Below, one piece after another: positions 9,750 through 19,108 of a DNA stretch of 64,000 nt (positions are counted from its first letter, which is position 1; every line of letters begins with the position of its first letter). This DNA comes from Eledone cirrhosa (taxonomy: Eukaryota > Mollusca > Cephalopoda > Octopoda > Eledonidae): positions 342,524,281 through 342,588,280 of the forward strand of contig OZ024743.1 in assembly GCA_964016885.1 (NCBI GenBank). The letters run 5' to 3'. The translations under genes and the position numbers were made by a program. The notes under the pieces are model-generated. The model was not told the DNA's origin and searched no databases. It worked only from the letters and a program-made list of their open reading frames with translations.

Positions 9750-12700
9750 CTACAGGCTGATATAAAGAGAAGGCCCATTCACTCGGGCCATTCTCGCCAC
9801 TTTCACCCACCTTTCATAAAACTTGCTGGGGTACAGCACCTCTCTCTCCATCCTGATTCTTCTTCCAAAGTGGTATTTGAAAAAAGGAATCAGTTGTTGG
9901 CCGGAGAGAAAGATGTCTGACCTCAGCCCTTTCAACCTTGTCCACCATACAACCTCTTTCGCCATAGCTATCACACAAAGGAAAACCGCCTCTCCTTCGT
10001 TTTTGAAGGAGGGTGGCGGTTTTATCATGACAATGGACTCGGTGGTCAACCGGATTGGTCCCACCCACGACAATATTCGTTCTACATAGCCCCACAGGTC
10101 AGTGACGCCCGGGCAGTGTATGAATGCGTGCGCGATGGTTTCTTCGTTACGCATGCACCTCGGACAGATCTTTTTTGCAGGGTCCCTGCCCGGGTGCCCA
10201 TGTCTGTAGAGCTTGTCTCGAACTGGTAGAGCTCCTCGGTAGCACTGCCAGGCCAGGGACTTTTGGAAGTTGTCCATCGGTCCCGGGCAGAAGGTCCTAC
10301 CGAGCAGACTGGTCAGTTCATCTTCCTCTACGCCTAGAGTTTCACCGAGCGCGTCGTCGCACTTGCTGCGGATCAACCCTCTATAGAATGACGAAGTGGA
10401 GTCTCCACTGATCGCCGGGTCCGCCTGCCAGAGGGCTGTGAGCGCCTGAGCACATTCGATGTGCCAGTCGCCCATTTTCCTCGGTCTTTGCTTGACCCAG
10501 GATTGCAGCTTGGTGAGTGAGACGAGTCGTGGGAAGGCTCGCCTCACGAACGGGGCCCACACCGGTTGTCCGGTCAGGAATACGTAGAGATGCCGCAGAC
10601 TGAGCGCGTGTTTGCGCATCGTCAACCACGGCATCCCCAGCCCTCCGTTAGAAGGGTGTTGGCAGCAGAGGGATCTTCTCACCAAAGGAGCCCGCCTCTT
10701 CCAAAGGAATTGGAAGAGCGCCCGCGCCATTTTGGCGAGCGTTTTGGCTGGACAAGGCACGACGGTCAAGCGGTAGTAGATGGCGGACGCTATAAAAGTG
10801 TTCGCCACTCCGCTTGACCTTTCAAGGATAGTTTGCACTCGGCACACTTCTGGGTGAGTGCAAACACCTTGGCCGTCACTTCGTTCCAGTTCATCTCCAC
10901 CTGGAGGTCCGGACCAAACCAGACCCCGAGCAGCTTTACCGGTCCTTCCGTCCAGCGTCCGACGACGCCATCGGAAGGCATCGGTCTGCCTCTCCACGAT
11001 CCGAGTTGCAAACCGATGGACTTATCCCGGTTTAGCTTCGCTCCTGTGAAACTTTCGTATTCCTTCAGTAATGTGGCGACTTCCTCGATTTGCGAGGCGC
11101 TCGACATCAATACTGTCACGTCGTCGGCGTAGGCCGACGACGCTTTCCGCAGTCCCGGTTCCAGAGGCATGCCCTGCAATAGCTCCAACTTCCGCAGTAG
11201 TGGCTCTAGAGTCAGTACGTACAGAAGGGAGGAGAGAGGGCATCCCTGTCGAATGGATCGCGTAATATGGAACGGCTCCGAGAGGTAGCCGTTCACCTTG
11301 ACCCTTGAGCAGATGTTGCTGTCGTGCATTGCAGCAATCCAGCCCCTGAACATGGGTCCGAAGCCTGCCGCCTCGAGCACCGCATCCAGGTAACGATGGT
11401 CAACCCTATCGAAAGCCTTAGACTGATCCAAGTTGATCAGGGCCCCACCGAAGCCGGGTTTACACCCTACCCTCTCTATGATGTATCGCATGAGGTGGAG
11501 GTTGTTGTGTATGGACCTGGTCGGGATTGCGCATGTCTGCGCTTCTTCCACAAGGTTCTCGACGACAAGCGCCAGCCTCTTTGCCAACACCTTGGCCAAA
11601 ATCTGTAACTCTGTGTTTAGCAGAGTTATGGGCCGGAAGTTGCCTATGTCATCCCCCTTATTATCGTCCTTCCTGATTAGTGTGACCACGCCCCCAGTTA
11701 CAGAACTGGAAATTCTCCCGTTCTGTTGCCAGTTGCAGTAGACCGCTTCCAGGAGACCGGAGAATAAGTCCGGCATTGCTACGTAAAATTCGTAGGGTAG
11801 ACCGTCGAGACCTGGAGATTTGCGTTTGCCGCATTGGCTCAGCGCGTCCCCTATCTCAGTGGCTGAAATCGGCTTTTCGCAGAACTTCGCCTCGCTGTCC
11901 GAGAGTCGCGGTAGGCCGTCGAGGTATGGACCGAAATCCATAGCCTCTCCCGGCGCGCCGCTCCCCCCGAACAGCCGAGCAAAGTGCCGCTGAAAAGCCG
12001 CACACATCTGCTTTGGCTCACGTATCACGCGTCCGTTTTGGTCCCTCAAAGACCGAATCGTGGACTTGTTGCCACTTTTTGCCTCCGTCACCCGGGCCCA
12101 GCTAACAGCTTTGGCTCCCTCGTTTCCCAGAGCACGTATTTTGCTTCTGACAACGCAGCCCTCGTTCTTTGCGTCGAAGAACTGGTCCAAGGCCGTTCTC
12201 GTTGCTAGCACACTGGCTACGTTGCCACTTCTAATTGCCTCTTCTACTTTATCTACCAGTTCCTTCTCGGTTCTATTTCTATCTAACGCTAATTCTTTAC
12301 TAAAAACTATCGAGTCTAATCTAACTGCCCTCTTGAGAGAGTACCACCATCTGTTGTTGACAATGGCCCCTGTCAAGTGCTGTTTAACTAAAGTGCTAAT
12401 CCGTCTACTGTAGGCTTTGCTTGTCGGTAACGACGAGTTCAGCTTCCAGTAGCCGGGTCCTTGTCTATGGGTTCTATCAATGTTGGCCATGTAGGTCACT
12501 AGTTTGTGATCTGAATAGGCAACCATGAACATTTGTGGACAGCTTAACATGTCCCTATCCTTATTTCTAACTAGAACCCTATCTAGGTACGATCTAGATG
12601 TTCCGCTACGATTACTCCAAGTCCACAGTGGCGCAGTCGGAAAATCTAGTCGATATCTATCGGCCAGGTCAAATCGGTCGATTAACTGTTTGAGGCTGTT

Positions 12701-13186
12701 ACACCCCCCTTTATCGGGACATGCTCCCACATAGTCCCAACGTGCATCTAGGATTCCATTCCAGTCCCCCACTAAAAGCAAGGAACGGGACGTTCCCAGA
12801 AAAGTCTCTAGACGTTTGAAGAAGTCTGGCCGCGGTGTCCCGGATGGGGCATATGCGGCCACCAGCCTGAACGCTCCACCTTCACTACCGTCAACGTCTA
12901 GGACCACCAGTCGACCCTCCAGGTCCAGATGTACCGTCTGTGTTACGAGGCCCAGGTGTTTCCGCAGCAAAACGGCAACTCCGCCCTCACCCCCCGGTTG
13001 ACAGAGAGATGCGTAGATCTCAATGTCATCGAAGATGGGGGCCAGCTGTCGCTCGCCGTGGATCCTGGACTCGCAAATGGCTACCACATCCAAACTGTGC
13101 GACCTGAGGTCGTTTAAGAGTTTGCCCTGTTTCCAGGGCATCCCCAGGCCGCGTACGTTCACACATCCAACTCTTATATTGGCCAT
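9750..13186 (-). pseudogene. LINE ORF2 (endonuclease-reverse transcriptase), one frameshift
   Basis: ORF2 starts at 13186 and is open for 798 codons. It covers the AP-like endonuclease (VGDWN, SYLDR, YSDHKL), the RT with INLDQSKAFDRVDH, SIRQGCPLS and AYADD. Compared with copy 2, a single base is missing near 10807 (ttcgccactccgc versus ttcgccacctccgc). Reading then continues in the next frame from about 10830 to 9750, with the thumb/connection region, the ICPRC..EETIAH..IHCPG zinc motif and the same C-terminus SLYISL. Apart from this shift the protein is complete at about 1145 residues. It would be cytoplasmic/nuclear ribonucleoprotein enzyme carrying out target-primed reverse transcription. 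Truncated before the zinc motif as it stands. Confidence 0.93.
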
Positions 13187-13219
13187 GTTGGTGCTGAAAA
13201 GTTAAAAGAGGAAAAGAGA

Positions 13220-15135
13220 TCACTCACCCTTCGCCTCCTGGGGACCAGGCCGCACGATTTCCATGGGGGTGTTGGAGGGGTTGTCTGGATGGGTGGTGGT
13301 TTCCGGCGGGGTGGGGACGCAGATGTTTGGTGGGGTGGGGTCTGGTGGGATGGGGGTGTCTGGGGTGGGGAGGCATTTGAGAAGGACGCGGTTGAGTGGT
13401 TTCGCGCAGGAATTCCCCACATCCTTCTCAAATGTTTCTTTTAGGGACCTATAAGTTTGTATAGGGACCCTAATCAGTTTTAGGTTCAGTTTTTTGCTAT
13501 TTTTTATAGAGTGGGCGAAAGTTTTCCCTTCGGTGAAAACCGAAGGGTCGTTCGTGATGGTCTCCATTAGTGTTTTGTTTTCAGTGTTTATGTAAGTGTA
13601 AGTGTAATTTTCTTGTGTTGTGTTTGTTTTTGTCTGTAGTTCTTGTGTGTGCTTCGTTTTGTTGTAGGTATTTTGTTTTCAGGAGGTGGGGGTTTTGTTT
13701 GTGATATTTTTGTTGTTTGTGTTGGTGGTTGTATGTTTGTGGTAGTGTTTGCTGGTTTTTTACTTTTGTGATGTCTTTTCTTTCTTTTCGAGCGATGGGG
13801 TTCTCCCTCGTCTTCACTGGGTGATGGCGAGATAGCCTCATCTGTTGTATCGTCTGTGTGATTGGGGAGGGGTATGTCTTGGGGAGCTGTTGTGTCTGTA
13901 TGTGATTTTGCAGTGGTTTTAGGTGGAGTGGGGTTGGGTGGGACTGTGTTTGTTGTGGTTATTTTTGTGTGTTGGTGTTGTTGTTGTGGTGGTGGTGTTG
14001 GTGGTTGTGTTGTTTTGATGGGTGTCGGCAGAAGAGCCTTTTTTTGGTTCATTAGTTTAGGACAGGAAGCCCTCAGGTGACCCCTGCTAAAGCAATGGTA
14101 ACATGAAGGCCGCCTACCCTCAACCGAAAGGTTTATGTAGGTGAGTCCGTCCAGGAGTACACGCTGTGGGATCATAGCTATTCGCTCTGGGCTCATTTGC
14201 ACCAGAACTTCAATGCTAGTCCCATTGAATACATCTCTGGGGGACTTTCCTACTGACAGTATTCTGTCTTCATCAAAATTGATGAAGCCGCACAGTATCC
14301 ACCATATGTTCACCTTTGGTGTGACACTTGTGATTCTGATCTTTTGTGTCCTTTTTCCCATGTATGTAGGGAAAAAGGTGTACAGGTTGGATACAATTGG
14401 CGACACAGAGTAATTTTGGGCCGTCAATTGATCCTTCATGAGTACCGAAATACTCCCAAAAAGTTTGCTTCTTTGAATGAATGCAATATCATTCATTGAA
14501 TCTTTGAAAACCAGTTCAATATCTTTCTGTGACAATTGGACTGGTTTTCGGGTAGAATTGGAAACTGTCCTAAAAACTATCGTTTTGAGAGCAGTTTCCT
14601 TGCGAATTTCTACCGGAGAATTGATGCTGAAAGCACCATTTTTTTCGAAGTTGACATATCTCTTAGCGTCCTTTAAAAGGTGTTCAGCATTTGTTATGTC
14701 GAGATATATCAATTGTTCTTTCTTTTGAACTTTCACCGCAAAGGAGATTTTTGGTTTCTTTGTGGAATCCGTATTGGTGGTGTTGTCATTATTGTTGTTA
14801 TTGTTGTTGTTATTCTTGTTGTCACCGATGTTGGTATCATCCGTATTTTCCTTGGTGTTGTTGTTGTCTTTGATGCTGGTGTTATTGGCGTTGTCTTTAT
14901 TTTTTTCTTTGTTGTTGTTATCATTGTTGCTTTTATCATCATTATTGGTTTTGCTGTTATTTTTGTTGTCATTGAGCTGTTTGGTGTCATTTGTGTTGTT
15001 TGGATGTGAATTCGTTTTTTTATTTTCATTTTGTCTTTCCATCTCTATAGTATCTAGTGAAGAAGACGTTTTTGACTGCGAGCTTTGTAGTCTTACCGCC
15101 TCTCCACCACCATTATCGTTGGACGCAGCGTTCAT
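13220..15135 (-). pseudogene. LINE ORF1 (nucleic-acid-binding protein), one frameshift
   Basis: From the start at 15135 there are 515 codons. The N-terminal third is very rich in N, D and K, with runs of asparagine around residues 50-125. A conserved central block (LFGSISVLMKD, TFFPTYMGKRTQKI) precedes a CCHC knuckle, RRPSCYHC....HLRASC, with metal ligands C345, C348, H353 and C358. A proline/threonine-rich tail follows. A one-base insertion near 13600 shifts the frame; the last block (LNLKLIRVP...FEKDVG..PLNRVLLK) continues at 13567-13220. Only the central block and C-terminus align with copy 2; the N-terminal part is almost unrelated, showing that the copies belong to different subfamilies. 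Confidence 0.88.
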
Positions 15136-15350
15136 AACGTGATCAAAATTTTACAATATTTTTTCCAAGATTCGATGGAGAAAAATTTTTTAAATGGATA
15201 TTCCGCCCCTGAAGGGGCGAAAATGAGTTGACCCACCACCTGAAGGTCCAGACGGGTGGTCAAGTTACACAATGATATAAAATTTAACTAAAAACTCACG
15301 TTTTTTTCTTACATAAATTAACGGAAACTTCTCCGCGAAGTGACACACGA
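15136..15350 (-). promoter_or_regulatory. 5' UTR of LINE copy 1
   Basis: A segment at about 15200-15300 (ttgacccaccacctgaagg onwards) is shared with the copy 2 5' UTR at about 21055-21145, whereas the intervening bases differ. The self-complementary cccctgaaggggcg-type hairpin at 15206-15220 lies just inside. As LINEs carry internal promoters, this conserved block is the likely place, but that is inference. Confidence 0.55.
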
Positions 15351-15363
15351 CTGATAGAGAGAG

Positions 15364-15422
<59 letters not shown>
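15351..15422. repeat. (GATA)n tract between LINE copies 1 and 2
   Basis: A GAGAGAGA start then 15 or more GATA units. One side is the 5' end of copy 1, the other the 3' end of copy 2. Confidence 0.97.
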
Positions 15423-15423
<1 letters not shown>

Positions 15424-15637
15424 TTCTTTATTTACCATAAAGGCATAAAAAGAAGGGACAAATACAAAGGGGGAGTTTACATATAATCGAGTAAAAAGGG
15501 TGTAACATGAAAATAATCGAAAATAACCTCAAAAGGGAGGGGACGTGATGGGGGTTGCACACACCCCCGAAAAAGTGTGCAATCCTTTGCCCGGGGAGCA
15601 CATGGAGAAGGTGCTCCCCTCTCCTTTACTTCTTTAC
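15423..15637 (-). promoter_or_regulatory. 3' UTR of LINE copy 2 with two hairpins
   Basis: Hairpin a: GGGTTGCACAC (15552-15562) pairs with GTGTGCAATCC (15575-15585), one G-U. Hairpin b: GGGGAGCAC (15593-15601) pairs perfectly with GTGCTCCCC (15611-15619). Both have equivalents in copies 1 and 3. The terminus reads AATAAAGAAA on the element strand and passes straight into TATC repeats. Confidence 0.75.
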
Positions 15638-18600
15638 CTACAGGATGGTATACAGAGAAGGCCCATTTACACGAGCCATTCTCGCCACTATCACCCACCT
15701 TTCATAAAACTGCCTGTGGCCAAGCACCTCTCTCTCCATTCTTATCCTTCTTCCGAAGTGATATCGGAAGAAGTAGACCAGACTATGGCCAGAGAGGAAG
15801 TTGCCTGACCTCAGACCTTTCAATCGTGTCCACCAAACAACCTCTTTCAACATGGCTATTACGCACAGAAAAACCGCCTTTGCTTCCTTTGTGAAGAGGG
15901 GAGGCGGTTTGATTGTCATCACGGACTCGGCTGTCAATTTAATCGGCGCCACCCGCGACAGCAGTTGTTCGGCGTAGCCCCACAGATCAGCCACGCCCGG
16001 ACATTGCACCAATGCGTGCGCCACGGTTTCTTCGTGACGCACGCATCTAGGGCAAATCTTTTTTGAGGGATCCCTGCCCGGGCGCCCGTGTCTGTAGAGC
16101 CTCTCTCGAACGGGTAGAGCCCCTCGGTAGCACTGCCAGGCCAGTGACTTCTGGAAGTTGTCCATTGGTCCTGGGCCGAAAGTCCTACCGAACAGGCTGG
16201 CCAGTTCGTCTTCTTCCATGTCCAGCGACTCTCCAAGGGTGTCATCGCCCCTGCTAGCCACCAGCCCTCTATAGAATGATGAGGTGGATTCTCCACCGAT
16301 GGCCCGGCCCGCTTGCCAGAGAGCCCTGAGCGCCTGAGCACACTCAGTGTGCCAGTCTCCCAGTTTTCCGGATCTTTGCTTGACCCAGGACTGTAGCTCG
16401 GTGAGTGAGACGAGTCTCGGAAAGGCTCGTTTCACGAACGGAGCCCACACCGGTTGACCAGTGAGGAATACCTGTAGGTGCCGTAGCCTTAATGCGTGCC
16501 TACGCATCATCAACCACGGCATCCCCAGCCCTCCTTTCGAAGGTTGTTGGCAGCAGATGGATCTTCTCACCATAGGAGGACGCTTCTTCCAAAGAAATTG
16601 GAAGAGCATGCGTTCCATGGTGGTGAGTGTTTCCTTAGGGCAAGGCACGACAGTCAGGCGGTAGTAAGTGACGGACGCTATGTAAATGTTCGCCACCTCC
16701 GCCCGGCCTTTTAGGGACAGCTTACACTTGGCCCATTTCTGGGTTAGTGCAAACACCTTGTTCGTAACCTCGTTCCAGTTCTTTTCCACCTGGAGGTCCG
16801 GTCCAAACCAGACCCCAAGCAACTTTACCGGGCCCTCCGTCCAGTGTCCGACGACACCATCGGGAGGCATCGGTCTGCCTCTCCACGTTCCGAGTTGCAG
16901 CCCGATGGATTTTTCCCGGTTCAGTTTCGCTCCTGACAACCTTTCGTACTCCTCCAGTAAGGTACCGATCGCCTCGATCTCCGAGTCGGTTGATACCATT
17001 ACTGTTACGTCATCGGCGTAGGCCGACACCGCTTTGCTCAATCCTGGTTCCAGGGGGATACCCTGCAACAACTCCAACTTCCTCAGTAAAGGCTCGAGAG
17101 TCAATACGTACAGAAGGGAGGAGAGAGGGCACCCCTGTCGAATGGATCGTGTGATTTCGAACGGCTTCGAAAGGTAGCCGTTCACCTTGATCCTAGAACA
17201 GATGTGGTTGCTATGTAGGGCAGTGATCCAGCCTCTGAAAACAGGACCGAACCCAGCCGCCGCTAGCACCGCATCCAGGTAACCATGGTCGACCCTATCG
17301 AAGGCCTTAGACTGATCCAAGTTGATCAGGGCCCCACCGAAGCCGGGTTTGTTGCCAACCCTCTCTATGATGTATCGCATGAGGTGGAGGTTATCGTGAA
17401 TGGACCTGGATGGGATAGCACATGTCTGCGCATCTCCCACCAGGCCACCCACGACAAGCGCCAACCTCTTTGCTAACACCTTGGCCAAAATCTTTAACTC
17501 TGTGTTTAGCAGGGTTATGGGCCGAAAATTATTTATACTATCCCCCTTGTTCTCGTCCTTCCTCACCAGCGTGACTACGCCCTTGGCTACAGAACAAGGA
17601 ATTCTCCCGTTCTGCTGCCAATTGCAGTAGACCGCTTCGAGGAGTTCGGAGAAGAAGACCGGCATTGCTAAATAAAGTTCGTAAGGTATACCATCGAGAC
17701 CTGGAGATTTGCGTCTGCTGCATTGGCTCAGCGCATCTCCGATCTCATCAGCCGAGATTGGTCCCTCGCAGGACTCCGCCTCTTTGTTCGAGAGACGCGG
17801 CAGGCCGTCGAGGTATGGACCGAAATCCACGCCCCGGCCCGGACCCTCGCCTCCCCCGAACAATCGGGCAAAGTGCTTTTGAAAGGCCTCGCACATCTGC
17901 TTAGGCTCCCGGATCACTCGTCCATCTTCGTCTTGCAACGACCGGATGGTGGATCGATTTCCACTTTTAGCTTCTGTCACGCGGGCCCATCCAACGGCTT
18001 TGGCCCCCTCATTACCTAGAGCACGTATTTTACTTCGAATGACGCAGCCTTCATGCTTTGCATCGAAAAACTGGTTCAAGGCCGTCCTCGATGCCAGCAC
18101 TCTGGCCACATCTTCGCTCTTGATTGCCTCTTCTAATTTACCTGTTAATTCTTTCTCGTTTCTATTCCTATTGGCAGCTAACATCTTGCTATAACTTATT
18201 GATTCTGTTCTAATCTCTCTTTTGAGAGATGCCCACCATCGGTTGTTGACGATTGCACCCGTCAACCTCTCCTTAACTAATCTGCTAATCCGGTTTCTGT
18301 AAGTCTCTTTTGCCGGTAAAGACAAATTAAGTTTCCAGTAACCGGGACCCTGTCTATGTGTTTTCTCGAGATTGACCACGCAGGTCACTAATTTGTGATC
18401 CGTGTAGCCAACCGTGCGCATTTCTGGACAGCTTAATATGTCCCTATCCTTACTTCTAACTAAGAATCTATCTAAGTACGATCTAGATTGACCACTGTGG
18501 TTTCTCCAAGTCCAGGTAGGCACAGTTGGAAAATCTAGTCGATATCTATCGACCAAGTTAAAACGGTCGAGTAACCCCTTGAGGCTGTTACACCCCCCTC

Positions 18601-19075
18601 TATTAGGACATGCTCCTGCATAGTCCCAACGTGCATCTAGGATGTCATTCCAATCCCCCGCTAGAAGCAGGGAACGCGACGTTCCCAGAAAAGTCTCCAA
18701 ACGCTGGAAGAAGTCGGGCCGTTCAGCTCCGAAAGGGGAGTAGACGGCGACCAGTCTCAAGGCCGCACTTTCACTACTGCCAACGTCTAGCACCAACAAA
18801 CGACCCTCCGGGTCCGAGTGCACAACCTGTACGGCAAGACCCAGGTGTTTTTGCAGCAGCACGACAACCCCACCCCCACCTCCAGGTTGACAGAGAGATG
18901 CATGCACCTCAAAGTCATCGAAGGTGGGGGCCAGCTGCCGCATGACGCTGATTCGAGTCTCACAGATAACCATTACATTTATACTACATGACCTGAGGTC
19001 ATTTAGAAGCTTTGCTTGCTTCCAAGTTGAGCCCAGGCCACGTGCATTCAAACATCCTACTCTTAACACATCCAT
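15638..19075 (-). CDS. LINE ORF2 protein: AP endonuclease-reverse transcriptase
   Basis: The 1145-aa protein would nick target DNA and copy the element RNA from the nick (target-primed reverse transcription). Visible in order: AP-like endonuclease about residues 1-235, with N10, ICE (E39), GDWN (140-143), SYLDR (199-203) and YTDH (D226, H227). The RT lies about 495-760, with motif A INLDQSKAFD (D587), SIRQGCPLS and YADD (686-689). The C-terminal zinc-binding motif CPRC (1008-1011), H1020 and C1025 follows. All catalytic residues expected for these families are present. The start is the first ATG after the ORF1 stop, 33 nt downstream, and the same position is used in copy 1. Length is normal for the Tx1/L1 group. 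Translation of ORF2 from a bicistronic RNA is probable. Confidence 0.95.
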   Translation of the reverse strand: MDVLRVGCLNARGLGSTWKQAKLLNDLRSCSINVMVICETRISVMRQLAPTFDDFEVHASLCQPGGGGGVVVLLQKHLGLAVQVVHSDPEGRLLVLDVGSSESAALRLVAVYSPFGAERPDFFQRLETFLGTSRSLLLAGDWNDILDARWDYAGACPNRGGCNSLKGLLDRFNLVDRYRLDFPTVPTWTWRNHSGQSRSYLDRFLVRSKDRDILSCPEMRTVGYTDHKLVTCVVNLEKTHRQGPGYWKLNLSLPAKETYRNRISRLVKERLTGAIVNNRWWASLKREIRTESISYSKMLAANRNRNEKELTGKLEEAIKSEDVARVLASRTALNQFFDAKHEGCVIRSKIRALGNEGAKAVGWARVTEAKSGNRSTIRSLQDEDGRVIREPKQMCEAFQKHFARLFGGGEGPGRGVDFGPYLDGLPRLSNKEAESCEGPISADEIGDALSQCSRRKSPGLDGIPYELYLAMPVFFSELLEAVYCNWQQNGRIPCSVAKGVVTLVRKDENKGDSINNFRPITLLNTELKILAKVLAKRLALVVGGLVGDAQTCAIPSRSIHDNLHLMRYIIERVGNKPGFGGALINLDQSKAFDRVDHGYLDAVLAAAGFGPVFRGWITALHSNHICSRIKVNGYLSKPFEITRSIRQGCPLSSLLYVLTLEPLLRKLELLQGIPLEPGLSKAVSAYADDVTVMVSTDSEIEAIGTLLEEYERLSGAKLNREKSIGLQLGTWRGRPMPPDGVVGHWTEGPVKLLGVWFGPDLQVEKNWNEVTNKVFALTQKWAKCKLSLKGRAEVANIYIASVTYYRLTVVPCPKETLTTMERMLFQFLWKKRPPMVRRSICCQQPSKGGLGMPWLMMRRHALRLRHLQVFLTGQPVWAPFVKRAFPRLVSLTELQSWVKQRSGKLGDWHTECAQALRALWQAGRAIGGESTSSFYRGLVASRGDDTLGESLDMEEDELASLFGRTFGPGPMDNFQKSLAWQCYRGALPVRERLYRHGRPGRDPSKKICPRCVRHEETVAHALVQCPGVADLWGYAEQLLSRVAPIKLTAESVMTIKPPPLFTKEAKAVFLCVIAMLKEVVWWTRLKGLRSGNFLSGHSLVYFFRYHFGRRIRMEREVLGHRQFYERWVIVARMARVNGPSLYTIL

Positions 19076-19108
19076 GTGGGCGGCAGAGCCAAAGGAGAGT
19101 GTAGAGAC

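Larger units (their letters stand above)
9511..15350 (-). mobile_element. Tx1/L1-type LINE, copy 1 (full length, frameshifted)
   Basis: The element reads right to left: 5' UTR (15350-15136), ORF1 (15135-13220), a 33-nt gap, ORF2 (13186-9750) and 3' UTR (9749-9511). It ends in AATAAAGAAA with no poly(A) tail, joined to TATCTA repeats. The 5' end joins a 70-bp GATA run shared with copy 2. ORF1 and ORF2 each carry one frameshift. GC content is clearly above that of the flanking DNA. Clade assignment rests on the AP-endonuclease + RT + CPRC...H...C layout and on RQGCPLS..LYVLTLEPLL. Confidence 0.93.

Noticed and set aside
14762..15142. Plus-strand open frame of 126 codons, leucine-rich, membrane-like
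   Set aside because: Antisense shadow of the Asn/Asp-rich N-terminus of LINE ORF1 copy 1.
15351..15422. GATA tracts as a CRISPR-like or regulatory array
   Set aside because: Pure microsatellite without spacers; eukaryotic context.
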